From positions 1-33,019 of the forward strand of contig CADBXE010000017.1 of assembly GCA_902798595.1 (NCBI GenBank): a stretch of 33,019 nt of DNA. Reading direction: 5' to 3'. Shown piece by piece: positions 24,333-32,287 of the stretch. The stretch's first letter is position 1, and every line of letters starts with the position of its first letter. Origin of the DNA: an uncultured Erysipelotrichaceae bacterium (GTDB lineage Bacteria > Bacillota_I > Bacilli_A > RFN20 > CAG-826). The notes under the pieces are model-generated. The model did not search any database. It was not told the DNA's origin and was given only the letters and a program-made list of their open reading frames with translations. Position numbers and translations under genes: made by a program.

Positions 24333-26159
24333 ATGAACATTCGTAACATCGCAATCATTGCACACGTTGACCACGGTAAAACCACATTAGTTGACCAATT
24401 ATTAAAATCATCTGGTACTTTCCGTGAAAACGAAGAAGTTAACGAAAGAGCGATGGATAGTAATGATATCGAAAGAGAAAGAGGCATTACCATCCTTGCA
24501 AAAACAACTTCCATTATTTACAAAGATACAAAAATCAATATTCTTGACACTCCAGGACACGCCGACTTCGGTGGTGAAGTTGAAAGAATCATGAACATGG
24601 TTGATGGTTGCTTATTATTAGTGGATGCCTTTGAAGGCACCATGCCACAAACAAGATTCGTTTTAAAGAAAGCTTTACAAGCTCACATCAAACCAATTGT
24701 TGTTATTAACAAAGTCGATAGAAATAACATTGATATTGAAAAGACATTAGATGAGGTCTTAGAGCTCTTCATTGAATTAGGTGCTCCAGATGAATTCTTA
24801 GAATTCCCAGTCGTCTATACATCCGGTTTAAAAGGTACTTCTTCTTTGGAAGCCAACGTCAATACTCAAAAACCAGGTATGGAACCAGTGTTAGACACTA
24901 TCATCAAAGAAATTCCAGAGCCAAAAGTGGATGTTAACGCCCCACTTCAACTACAAGTTGCCTTATTGGACTATAACGACTTTGTCGGTAGAATTGGTTT
25001 AGGCACAATTAAGAAAGGCACAATACACGTTAACGACAACGTGACTGTTGCTAGACTTGACGGCAGCACCACTAACTTCCGCGTTATGAAATTATTCGGC
25101 TATCAAGGCTTAAAGAGATTAGAAATCGAAGAAGCATCCGCTGGTGAAATTGTCGCTGTCGCGGGTTTAACTGATATTAACGTCGGTGAAACCATCGGTG
25201 CGTTTAATAACGTTGATCCATTACCTCCAATTAGACTTGATGAACCAACCTTACAAATGACATTTGGCACTAACTCTTCACCATTATCTGGCCAAGATGG
25301 TAAACAATTAACCGCTAGAAAGATTGAAGAAAGATTATTTAGAGAAACACAAAAAGACGTCGCTCTTAAAGTGGAAAGAATTCCAAATAAAGAATCTTGG
25401 ATCGTCTCTGGTAGAGGTGAATTACACCTTTCCATCTTGATTGAAAATATGAGACGCGAAGGCTTCGAATTAGAAGTTAGTAAACCACAAGTCATCATTA
25501 AAGAAATTGATGGTGAAAGATGCGAACCATATGAAGACTTATTAATCGATGTTCCAAACGAATTCGTTGGAGACATTATGATGTCTTTAGGTAATAGAAG
25601 CGCCGAATTAATCAATATGGACGCGAGAGAAACAGTTACAATTCTCCAATACGTCATTCCATCCCGTGGTTTATTAGGCTTTATGACCAATTTCATGACT
25701 TTAACCAAGGGTTATGGCATTATCTCCCACACATATAAAGAATACCGTCCAGCGAGTTCATTAAACTTAGGCGAAAGACAAATCGGTGTCCTCGTGGCCA
25801 CTGAAACAGGTCAAGCCACTCCATATGCGATTGAGCACGTTGAAGAAAGAGGCACAATGTTCATCGAACCAGGTGTCATGGTCTATGAAGGTATGATTAT
25901 TGGTGAAAACCGTTACGATATCGACTTAGCGGTTAACTGTGTTCTTAAAAAGAACTTAACTAACGTGAGAAGCGCCACTAAAGATACAACAGTTGTCTTA
26001 AAGACACCACGTAAGATGTCCTTAGAAGCTTGCTTAGACTATATTAACAGTGACGAGCTCGTTGAAATCACTCCTTCCACATATAGAATGAGAAAGAAAA
26101 TCCTCAACACTGCGGAACGTAAGAAATACGATTCCCATGTGAGAAGAGGCGAAATCTAA
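24333..26159 (+). CDS. typA: Translational GTPase TypA/BipA
   Basis: A ribosome-associated GTPase of 608 residues related to EF-G, involved in 50S assembly and stress or low-temperature growth. G motifs: AHVDHGKTT (G1), RERGITI (G2), [10 protein letters not shown] (G3), NKVDR (G4) and TSGLKG (G5 region). Domain II begins near residue 200, and the BipA-specific C-terminal domain includes [17 protein letters not shown] and ends in [12 protein letters not shown] strong SD (AGGAGGG) stands about nine bases upstream. It is flanked by terminators on both sides, so it is likely a single-gene unit. Confidence 0.96.
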   Translation: MNIRNIAIIAHVDHGKTTLVDQLLKSSGTFRENEEVNERAMDSNDIERERGITILAKTTSIIYKDTKINILDTPGHADFGGEVERIMNMVDGCLLLVDAFEGTMPQTRFVLKKALQAHIKPIVVINKVDRNNIDIEKTLDEVLELFIELGAPDEFLEFPVVYTSGLKGTSSLEANVNTQKPGMEPVLDTIIKEIPEPKVDVNAPLQLQVALLDYNDFVGRIGLGTIKKGTIHVNDNVTVARLDGSTTNFRVMKLFGYQGLKRLEIEEASAGEIVAVAGLTDINVGETIGAFNNVDPLPPIRLDEPTLQMTFGTNSSPLSGQDGKQLTARKIEERLFRETQKDVALKVERIPNKESWIVSGRGELHLSILIENMRREGFELEVSKPQVIIKEIDGERCEPYEDLLIDVPNEFVGDIMMSLGNRSAELINMDARETVTILQYVIPSRGLLGFMTNFMTLTKGYGIISHTYKEYRPASSLNLGERQIGVLVATETGQATPYAIEHVEERGTMFIEPGVMVYEGMIIGENRYDIDLAVNCVLKKNLTNVRSATKDTTVVLKTPRKMSLEACLDYINSDELVEITPSTYRMRKKILNTAERKKYDSHVRRGEI

Positions 26160-26166
26160 TAAATAG

Positions 26167-26190
26167 AAGCGGATTGAAGTCCGCTTTTAT
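26167..26190. terminator. intrinsic terminator after typA
   Basis: AAGCGGA / TTGAAG / TCCGCTT with a following TTATTTTT tract on the plus strand. It overlaps the stop codon region of the convergent TrkA-C gene. On the minus strand the T tract is interrupted (CTATTTATT), so termination there would be weaker. The stem is identical to that at 4350-4367. Confidence 0.8.
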
Positions 26191-27212
26191 TTTTGTTCGT
26201 TATTGAATAAGTGTTTGATATTGATGTAAGGGCCAAACAAGGTCACAATGTCACCCTTTTGAATAATTGTATTTTTATCTGCGGAGATATATTCGTTGTC
26301 ACGCTTAATAATAACAATATTAATAGAATAGCGATCGGTTAGATGGCTGTCTTTCATCTTAATACCATCTAATTCTTTGGGAACTTCATGAACTGTGACT
26401 TCCATTAAAGTATTAGCACCATAGTTATTAATTAATTGGATTTCATTTGTGTTATCAACGACAACTGTATCGCTGACGCCTTTTTTATTAGCGACAGAAT
26501 TAACAAACGCCTCACGTATGTCATTAATATGACCATACGCAACGATAACATCACCCTTAACAAGCATGGTGTCTTTACTAATAGACACTCTTCTATTGCC
26601 TCTTCTTAAGGATAAAAGAATAAGAGCGTATTTCTTAGTCAATGCCATGTCGTACAAAGATACTTCGTTGGCAAAATCCGGAAGCTTATTTAAAACGACT
26701 TCCACGATAGCGCTTTTGCCATAATAGTCTAAGACAGTAATGATATTGGATTCTCTTCTACCTTTTGAAGTATTAATCGCAATATTTTCCAATAACTTTT
26801 GGAATCTCTTATTAATTGGAGGGATTTTAATAATTAAAACGAGAAGGAATAGCGCTGCGGAAATATAGAAGACAATGAAATACCATTCGGTATATGTTCT
26901 TCCTGTTCTATCAGCGTTAATGGACGCTCCAATGGAGATTAAGACGTTAATGATTAAACCCATAATCACAACAGAGAAGATGTGACCTGTATACATACAG
27001 GTAACTGCGATTCTTCTTCGACGATCATCGTTGGTAATGAGTTCACTTTCTTGAGTGGTAAAGCCTGATGCAGTAAATAATGAAGCGACTTGGAATTTAA
27101 TCTTATTGGTGGCTAAACCAGTTAACTTAAACGCAACGGAAAAGACTTCAATCATAAATAAGTAGATTGCAGCGACCGCTAAGATTAAAGAAATAGCCAA
27201 CCAAACATTCAT
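26187..27212 (-). CDS. membrane protein with two TrkA-C-like domains
   Basis: A 341-residue protein: helix 1 at about 4-26, an amphipathic stretch with LFTASGFTTQESEL, two more helices near 72-95 and 108-130, then two regulator-like RCK_C (TrkA-C) domains. These lie at about 155-235 (ending VKGDVIVAYG) and 265-332 (ending QKGDIVTLFG). No NAD-binding RCK_N Rossmann domain is present. RCK_C domains gate ion transporters and in several Firmicutes bind c-di-AMP. Here they may sense a ligand for an unknown transporter. It follows the RluA-like gene by 13 bases. Confidence 0.75.
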   Translation of the reverse strand: MNVWLAISLILAVAAIYLFMIEVFSVAFKLTGLATNKIKFQVASLFTASGFTTQESELITNDDRRRRIAVTCMYTGHIFSVVIMGLIINVLISIGASINADRTGRTYTEWYFIVFYISAALFLLVLIIKIPPINKRFQKLLENIAINTSKGRRESNIITVLDYYGKSAIVEVVLNKLPDFANEVSLYDMALTKKYALILLSLRRGNRRVSISKDTMLVKGDVIVAYGHINDIREAFVNSVANKKGVSDTVVVDNTNEIQLINNYGANTLMEVTVHEVPKELDGIKMKDSHLTDRYSINIVIIKRDNEYISADKNTIIQKGDIVTLFGPYINIKHLFNNEQK

Positions 27213-27225
27213 ATATCTATTTTAC

Positions 27226-28158
27226 CTATTTATTTTCAAATAATGCGCCAAATTCTTTTGGTGTTGGAGCGGTAAACTTCATAAGCTTACCTGTAAATGG
27301 ATGGATAAAGTCTAATTCATAAGCATGTAAACCTAATCTCTTAATTGGATTGGCGGGTTCACCATACTTATCATCACCAATGATATGGTGACCTCTTTCA
27401 CCTAAATGGACACGAATTTGATTCTTTCTACCGGTATCGATATTGACATCAAGTAAGGAATATGTGCCATTGGTTTTCATTACTTTGTAATGTGTAATAG
27501 CGAGTTGACCATCACCTGGTTTTTTGGAAGAATACATTAAGTTTTGACTGTTCTTTTTTAAGTAAGACTTAATCGTGTCACTGTTCTTTTCCATGACGCC
27601 CTCTACGATGGCGTAGTAGCCACGTTTCTTAACGATATCATTCCACTTCTCTTGTAAAGCTTGTTGAATCTTCACGTTTTTAGCGATCATAAAGACGCCA
27701 GAAGTATCTTCGTCTAATCTGTGGACCACAAAGACACGATTATGCTTATCTTTCTGTTGCACATAGTCGCTTAACATGCGATACGCTGTTGAAGATTTTT
27801 CATTATCTGACGCTACTGAAAGTAAGCCACTTGGTTTATTAATAACGATAATGTCGTCATCTTCATAGATAATAGGAAGTCTACTTCTTGTTTTCTTTTT
27901 AATTGGAGAATTAGAAACGATGATTGTGTCTTCTGGATACAATTTGAAATTGAATTGAGAGACAGGTGCTCCATCAATAGAAATACGATGGCTAGAAAGA
28001 AGAGATTTTACAGAGTTACGCGATTGGTTTTTAAAAGTTTCCAAAAGAAACTCTAAAAGTTCACATTCTTTTGTGACTTTGTACTCTTTGATATTGTTGT
28101 AATTCTTCTTAATAGGAGCCTTTTGATGGGCTTTGTTTTTATTGCCTGGTTTTTTCAT
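27226..28158 (-). CDS. RluA-family pseudouridine synthase
   Basis: An rRNA or tRNA uridine isomerase of 310 residues. A Lys-rich N-terminal extension (about 1-28) is followed by an S4-like domain (about 30-80) and the catalytic domain with motif IYEDDDIIVINKPSGLL and the active-site HRLDEDTSG (Asp near residue 149). DTGRKNQIRVHLGERGH and GLHAYELDFIHPFTGK complete the fold. The target site cannot be assigned among RluA/C/D types. The -10 TATAAT ends six bases before the ATG, suggesting a leaderless mRNA. It is co-transcribed with the TrkA-C membrane gene. Confidence 0.92.
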   Translation of the reverse strand: MKKPGNKNKAHQKAPIKKNYNNIKEYKVTKECELLEFLLETFKNQSRNSVKSLLSSHRISIDGAPVSQFNFKLYPEDTIIVSNSPIKKKTRSRLPIIYEDDDIIVINKPSGLLSVASDNEKSSTAYRMLSDYVQQKDKHNRVFVVHRLDEDTSGVFMIAKNVKIQQALQEKWNDIVKKRGYYAIVEGVMEKNSDTIKSYLKKNSQNLMYSSKKPGDGQLAITHYKVMKTNGTYSLLDVNIDTGRKNQIRVHLGERGHHIIGDDKYGEPANPIKRLGLHAYELDFIHPFTGKLMKFTAPTPKEFGALFENK

Positions 28159-28163
28159 ACCTA

Positions 28164-28169
28164 CATTAT
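28164..28169 (-). promoter_or_regulatory. -10 box directly before the RluA-like start codon
   Basis: TATAAT on the minus strand is separated from the ATG by GTAGGT only, so transcription would begin at or next to the A of ATG. No in-frame Met follows soon enough to serve as an alternative start. The -35 is poor. Leaderless translation is the simplest reading. Confidence 0.5.
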
Positions 28170-28182
28170 ATACACGTATAAC

Positions 28183-28210
28183 AAAAAAGGCACCTAGTTA
28201 AGGCGCCTTT
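28183..28210 (-). terminator. intrinsic terminator after degV-like gene
   Basis: Minus strand: AAAGGCGCC pairs with GGTGCCTTT (one G-U) across TTAACTA, then runs into TTTTTT. It separates the DegV gene from the RluA-like gene. Confidence 0.85.
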
Positions 28211-28226
28211 ATAAGTTAATTAGTTT

Positions 28227-29120
28227 CTATTTAATGCCATCGCCTTCGTAGCGGGTCACTTCTTGACCACGTAAGAAGGTAGCGATGATGCCTGGGCCGC
28301 ATGATGTGCCAACAATTGGTCCGATTGGAATAATCTCACATTTGACTTTGAGTTCTTCTTCGATTCTTTGTTTGAGCGCTAAAGCACGATCCATGCAATC
28401 GCCTTGGCCAACGTAAATAGCATCAGTATCTGGTGTCATAGCGTTCTTCGCGCCTTCGAAGATAGCATTCAAAGAAGCTTTTGTACCTTTAACTTTTTCA
28501 ATTGTTAAGTTGTTGCCATCTCTAGCAGAAATGAAGATTGGTTTAACGCCAATGATATTGCCAAAGAAAGCAGCGGTACCTTTAATACGACCAGACGCTC
28601 TTAAGTAAGACAATGTGTCAACTGTAGCGAAGAAGTTATAGAAATAACGTCTTTCTAAAGCCCATTGTTCTAATTCTTCAATGGATAAGCCTTCTTGTTG
28701 TTTCTTAGCGGCATCCATAGCGAAGATACCTAAAGCCATAGAAGCGGTTAATGTTTCCACACCAATCATCTTACGTTCTGGGAATTCTTCTAATAATTGT
28801 TCTCTTGCGAGCATGAAGAGGTTCATGGAACCTGTTAATTTGCAAGAGCAGGCAAAGTAGATCACATCAATGCCTTTTTCAAAATATGGACGAACCTTAT
28901 TCAAGACTTCTTCTAATGAAACTTGAGTTGTTTTAACTTTCTTTCCTTGTTTGAGCCAACCATAGAATTCTTCTGTAGAATAATCTTTCCAGTCGAGGTC
29001 AGCGTGATATTCAACACCATCAACCACTAAACCAAAATAGAAGTATTGGATGTTGAATTGTTTTCTAAGTTCTGGTGTTAAATCAGAACTAGAGTCGGTA
29101 AATATTTGATATTTAGCCAT
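28227..29120 (-). CDS. DegV-family fatty-acid-binding protein
   Basis: A 297-residue DegV/FakB-like protein. N-terminal MAKYQIFTDSSSDLTPEL, then TTQVSLEE and FACSCKLTGSMN (ligand-binding Thr/Ser), and a second domain with LSYLRASGRIKG and PIGPIVGTSCGPG near the C-terminus. Such proteins bind a fatty acid and may present it to the kinase FakA; no fakA is in the window. A strong SD (CGGAGGGAG) precedes the ATG. The 105 bases upstream hold two hairpin/T-run structures. It lies downstream of the FGGY kinase cassette, from which it is partly insulated. Confidence 0.9.
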   Translation of the reverse strand: MAKYQIFTDSSSDLTPELRKQFNIQYFYFGLVVDGVEYHADLDWKDYSTEEFYGWLKQGKKVKTTQVSLEEVLNKVRPYFEKGIDVIYFACSCKLTGSMNLFMLAREQLLEEFPERKMIGVETLTASMALGIFAMDAAKKQQEGLSIEELEQWALERRYFYNFFATVDTLSYLRASGRIKGTAAFFGNIIGVKPIFISARDGNNLTIEKVKGTKASLNAIFEGAKNAMTPDTDAIYVGQGDCMDRALALKQRIEEELKVKCEIIPIGPIVGTSCGPGIIATFLRGQEVTRYEGDGIK

Positions 29121-29153
29121 AAATCTCCCTCCGATAAGTGTATTTTTGCAAAT

Positions 29154-29186
29154 AAAAAAGGTAATGACTAGTATTAAGTGATTACC
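29154..29186 (-). terminator. hairpin with T-run just upstream of degV-like gene
   Basis: Minus strand: GGTAAT pairs with ATTACC; inside, after a C-C mismatch, ACT pairs with AGT; TTTTTT follows. It lies 34 bases before the DegV start, where it could end the upstream operon or work as an attenuator in the degV leader. Confidence 0.65.
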
Positions 29187-29196
29187 TCGTAATTAC

Positions 29197-29216
29197 AAAA
29201 AGGTTACAGTTGTAAC
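29197..29216 (-). terminator. first of two tandem terminator-like hairpins
   Basis: Minus strand: GTTAC-AACT-GTAAC followed by CTTTTT. It lies ten bases after the stop codon of the 47-residue gene. The stem is short (five pairs). Between this and the second hairpin is the palindrome GTAATTAC (29189-29196), which could pair with either stem. Confidence 0.5.
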
Positions 29217-29225
29217 AGTTGCTAA

Positions 29226-29369
29226 TTAAGCACCATCAATGTTGGTGTCGCAAATATTTCTGTGGGTATCGCGTTTTCTTTCGCGTTCACGTTCACGAAG
29301 CATGTCGATATCTTCACCAGTGAAATATCTGCTTCTTCTTTTACGTCTTCTTGATTTATATTCGTCCAT
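29226..29369 (-). CDS. 47-residue basic protein, last gene of the FGGY/ATP-grasp cassette
   Basis: A small frame of 47 codons starting MDEYKSRRRKRRSRYF and ending NICDTNIDGA. Its ATG lies one base after the ATP-grasp stop (TAA T ATG), and GGAG is found about 13 bases upstream inside the ATP-grasp gene, so translation would be coupled. The N-terminus is a cluster of Arg/Lys; the middle (EDIDMLRERERERKRD) is a charged helix; one Cys lies near the end. It has no membrane segment or signal peptide and is not recognised. It may bind nucleic acid or its neighbour enzymes. Position, coding spacing and terminator directly after the stop support that it is real. Confidence 0.65.
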   Translation of the reverse strand: MDEYKSRRRKRRSRYFTGEDIDMLRERERERKRDTHRNICDTNIDGA

Positions 29370-29370
29370 A

Positions 29371-30567
29371 TTAGATACGTTGCTCCACGAAGTCTTGGTA
29401 TTCTTTGACTTCCTCTAATGTTTTAAATTTTGCCATAAAGAATCTATCGCCCATCGCACCACTTAAAACATATGGATAGTAACCATAGGCTGATAAACAG
29501 TTGTGGTATTTATTTTGTATTTCTTGATCACTATGAAGATAGCTTACATTATTTCTTCTAGAACCACATGCAGCGTAGTATTTTTCCATGGTTAAATCTT
29601 GTCTATTTTCATTGAACATCATCACATCAGCATAAATCTTATAGCAGTTAACGGATTGTGAGAAATCAATTAAGTCTGGAGTATAGCCACCCGCTGGACG
29701 CATGTTAGTTTCAAGAGCAACAATATCACCGACATCACCAACATTTTTAGCAGGTGTTTTTAACCTAAAAAACTCTAAGTGAAAGAATCTCTTCTTTACT
29801 CCAAAAGCTTTGATTACCTTTTGACCAATTTCTTTAAGATCTTCAGGTACTTCTTGAAGAGTGTAATAGAATAAATCCTTGCCTTCTTTTACCACATCAG
29901 CGACTGATGGAGGGAAGAAATTAGAAGCACAAAACACGACACGACTCTCATCATCTGCTATTCCATCAAAGGAAATAATATCTCCGTCTAAGAATTGTTC
30001 ACAGATATATGTAATCCATGATTCTTTAGTGTTAAAAAAGTTATCAACATCTCTTTCATCTTTAATTTTATAGTCGCCAGCGGCACCCACACCGATATCT
30101 GGTTTAATAAATACAGGATAACCTACCTTATCAATGAACTTCATTAATGATTCTCTATCGCTAACTAGGATGTAATCCGCGACTCTTGCACCTGCTTCTT
30201 TGTAGTGTTTTTTCATTAATGATTTGTGTTGCCAGTATTGAAGTTCTTCTGGTCTTACACCGTTTGGAATATTAAAGATTTGTCTAAGTTCAGCGTCTCT
30301 TGATAACCAGAATTCATTGTTACTTTCTAAGTAGTCAATTTGTCCGTACTTATTAGCGAAATATTCCACTGCTCTTTTTTCATTTTCGAAGTAGCCCATG
30401 TCATAGCAGCAATAATATTCATCTAACGCTCTTTTGAGATCTTCTCTTAAATCATCGTATGGGCAATCACCAATACCAAAAACACGGAAGCCATTTTGTT
30501 TTAAAGCTTCCGCAAATCTGTAGTAGGTTTCCGGAAAATGAGGTGATATTAAGATGAAGTTTTGCAT
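29371..30567 (-). CDS. ATP-grasp enzyme of unknown substrate
   Basis: A 398-residue ATP-grasp-fold ligase with a Rossmann-like pre-grasp domain (about 1-110, FILISPHFPETYYRFAEALK). The ATP-grasp core shows GYPVFIKPDIGVGAAGDYKI (glycine-rich loop), ICEQFLDGDIISFDGI (adenine-binding Glu region), and the metal-binding end HLEFFRL to ALETNMRPAGG (Glu, Asn, Arg). Such enzymes join a carboxylate to an amine or thiol through an acyl phosphate. The substrate cannot be read from sequence. The ATG lies two bases after the FGGY kinase stop, and the 47-residue gene follows one base after its own stop. Confidence 0.82.
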   Translation of the reverse strand: MQNFILISPHFPETYYRFAEALKQNGFRVFGIGDCPYDDLREDLKRALDEYYCCYDMGYFENEKRAVEYFANKYGQIDYLESNNEFWLSRDAELRQIFNIPNGVRPEELQYWQHKSLMKKHYKEAGARVADYILVSDRESLMKFIDKVGYPVFIKPDIGVGAAGDYKIKDERDVDNFFNTKESWITYICEQFLDGDIISFDGIADDESRVVFCASNFFPPSVADVVKEGKDLFYYTLQEVPEDLKEIGQKVIKAFGVKKRFFHLEFFRLKTPAKNVGDVGDIVALETNMRPAGGYTPDLIDFSQSVNCYKIYADVMMFNENRQDLTMEKYYAACGSRRNNVSYLHSDQEIQNKYHNCLSAYGYYPYVLSGAMGDRFFMAKFKTLEEVKEYQDFVEQRI

Positions 30568-30569
30568 AA

Positions 30570-32120
30570 TTAGCGTTTAAATATTTTATTTATTGTTCTA
30601 TTAAGTGGATTCAATCTTGGGTAAATTTTCAAATATACATCCTTATAAATACGATTGTATGCTTTGTGATTTTCCATATTTGGTTTGAAGATGTGTGAGA
30701 CATTAGTCATGTGTTCACACGCTTCGTGTACATCCTTGAACTCGCCCACGGCGGTGAACGTGGCGATCGCCGCACCTAATGAGGTGGATTCAATTGTTTG
30801 TACTCTACCAATTTCTAAACCAAAGATATCCGCGGTGATTTGACAGATTTCATCTGATAAGGATCCACCACCGGAGATTCTTAAGGATTTAACTTTATGT
30901 TTTTGAGATTTTTCAATGCTTTCTAAGCCTTCACGTAAGGCGAACGCAATGCCTTCCACGATAGCGCGATAAATGTGCTTACGAGTATGAACACTGGAGA
31001 AGCCTAATAAAGCACCTTTGGCTAAAGGTCTAGCAAGACCTGGACCCCAATATGGTTGCATAATTAAGCCATCGGAACCAACATTAACATCGTTAATCCA
31101 GCCATCAAGAATAGCTTCGATTGGTAATTCTTTTTCTTTGGCTTCTTTTTCAAGTTCCATCGCGAACTCGCTCGCGAACCATCTGAGCATCCAATACCCA
31201 CGATAGATTTGCACGTCCATGTTATATAAGCCTGGGACCGCAGCAGCATACGCAGGTAAGAATGGTTCTGGTTCATGGTATTTTGGGTTACTGACTTCGA
31301 TTGTGCACGCTGTGCCATAGGAGAGTGCGCCAATGTCAGGTGTAAGACAACCTAAGCCGATTGTTTCACAACCCTTATCACTACCAGTAGCGATTAATCT
31401 AATACCCTTTGGTAATCCGCATTCCTTAGCGATATTATCAGATAATCGACCAATAACTTCACCTGGTTTAACAACGCGTGGAAGCATGCGTTGAGGGATA
31501 CCGAAGATGCGACCTTTCATCGCTCCTTCTTTATACCATTCAGATTTCTTGTAATTTAAAGGATAGTGACCAGTTAAGCCACCTGGAGAGTCGGCTAATT
31601 CGCCGGTTAACTTATAGTTAATATATGTGGAAATATTGACGTATTTCTTGGTTTTAGCCCATGTTTCAGGTTCGTTTTCTTTAATCCAGTGCGCAATTGT
31701 GCGAGTACGGTTCATGTTTACCGTGTCCATCATGCCCACGAGCTTGAATGCGAATCTGTGCATTGCAGGAAGTTTTTCTCTAGCTTCCGCAAGACGTTGA
31801 TCCATCCAAAGAATCACTGGTCTAAGTGGACGATTGTTTTCATCTAACAAGACTGCAGAGTCTCTAAATGTGGTGACAGTCATGGCGACGATATCGCCTA
31901 AGTTTTCTAAGCTTTCTTTGCTTAATTTCTTCAAACATTCCACTAAGTTGTCCCAGTAGAAGTCTGCAAATTGTTCGGCGTAGCCTTTTTTTAATGCGAA
32001 TGAGACAGGTTTGTAAGCTTTTTTTGATAGATAGACTATTTCGCCAGATTTGTTAATAAGCGCGGTTCTAACAGATTGTGTTCCAAAATCTAGCGTAAGT
32101 ACTAAAGGGTCATTGTTCAT
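30570..32120 (-). CDS. FGGY-family carbohydrate kinase
   Basis: A 516-residue sugar or polyol kinase. N-terminal phosphate motif LTLDFGTQSVRTALI, a conserved MTVTTFRDSAVLLDENNRPLRPVILWMDQR block, catalytic Asp in ATGSDKGCETIGLG, SYGTACTIE (phosphate 2), and ISGGGSLSDEICQITADIFG with ESTSLGAAIATFTAVG (adenosine). It resembles xylulose/ribulose/erythritol-type kinases rather than glycerol kinase, but the substrate is open. An SD (GGAG) precedes the ATG. It heads the cassette with the ATP-grasp and 47-residue genes and is transcribed divergently from ppdK through a palindrome-rich spacer. Confidence 0.85.
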   Translation of the reverse strand: MNNDPLVLTLDFGTQSVRTALINKSGEIVYLSKKAYKPVSFALKKGYAEQFADFYWDNLVECLKKLSKESLENLGDIVAMTVTTFRDSAVLLDENNRPLRPVILWMDQRLAEAREKLPAMHRFAFKLVGMMDTVNMNRTRTIAHWIKENEPETWAKTKKYVNISTYINYKLTGELADSPGGLTGHYPLNYKKSEWYKEGAMKGRIFGIPQRMLPRVVKPGEVIGRLSDNIAKECGLPKGIRLIATGSDKGCETIGLGCLTPDIGALSYGTACTIEVSNPKYHEPEPFLPAYAAAVPGLYNMDVQIYRGYWMLRWFASEFAMELEKEAKEKELPIEAILDGWINDVNVGSDGLIMQPYWGPGLARPLAKGALLGFSSVHTRKHIYRAIVEGIAFALREGLESIEKSQKHKVKSLRISGGGSLSDEICQITADIFGLEIGRVQTIESTSLGAAIATFTAVGEFKDVHEACEHMTNVSHIFKPNMENHKAYNRIYKDVYLKIYPRLNPLNRTINKIFKR

Positions 32121-32139
32121 AATAATACTTTCTCCGTTA

Positions 32140-32151
32140 TTTTACGTAAAA
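32140..32151. promoter_or_regulatory. 12-base palindrome in the FGGY kinase leader
   Basis: TTTTACGTAAAA is perfectly symmetrical and lies 20-31 bases upstream of the FGGY kinase ATG, downstream of its likely start site. It could be a repressor site. Confidence 0.4.
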
Positions 32152-32152
32152 G

Positions 32153-32193
32153 ACCATTTCCCTTATAGTTTATACGAAAATGTGGGAAGTGGT
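32153..32193. promoter_or_regulatory. inverted repeat flanking the likely FGGY kinase promoter
   Basis: ACCATTTCCC (32153-32162) and GGGAAGTGGT (32184-32193) are inverted copies with one mismatch in ten, their centres about three helical turns apart. On the minus strand the right arm covers TTCCCA (possible -35) and the left arm touches TATAAG (-10, 32167-32162), with 15 bases between the boxes; TATAAA at 32174-32169 is an alternative -10. This layout is what a repressor operator would look like. Confidence 0.45.
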
Positions 32194-32223
32194 ACTTTTT
32201 TTACAAAATATGTATGCACGATT

Positions 32224-32239
32224 ACACATGTGTGATAAT
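32224..32239 (+). promoter_or_regulatory. putative ppdK promoter with palindrome ACACATGTGT
   Basis: The palindrome ACACATGTGT (32224-32233) ends directly at GATAAT (32234-32239), and together they give the extended -10 TG-T-GATAAT. No good -35 is present, suggesting dependence on an activator or on the extended -10 alone. The start would be near 32246. Confidence 0.45.
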
Positions 32240-32250
32240 ATTTAAGCGCT

Positions 32251-32265
32251 GTGAGACTATCTCAC
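32251..32265 (+). promoter_or_regulatory. 5' leader hairpin of ppdK
   Basis: GTGAGA-CTA-TCTCAC is a perfect six-pair inverted repeat placed about five bases after the likely transcription start and 10 bases before the SD (AGGAGG, 32276-32281). It could stabilise the mRNA 5' end or serve as an operator. Confidence 0.45.
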
Positions 32266-32287
32266 GAAGGCCTGCAGGAGGAATATT

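Noticed and set aside
25103..25708. Open frame of about 200 codons on the minus strand
   Set aside because: It lies wholly antisense to the conserved typA coding sequence, has no SD or known motif and is explained by codon bias of typA.
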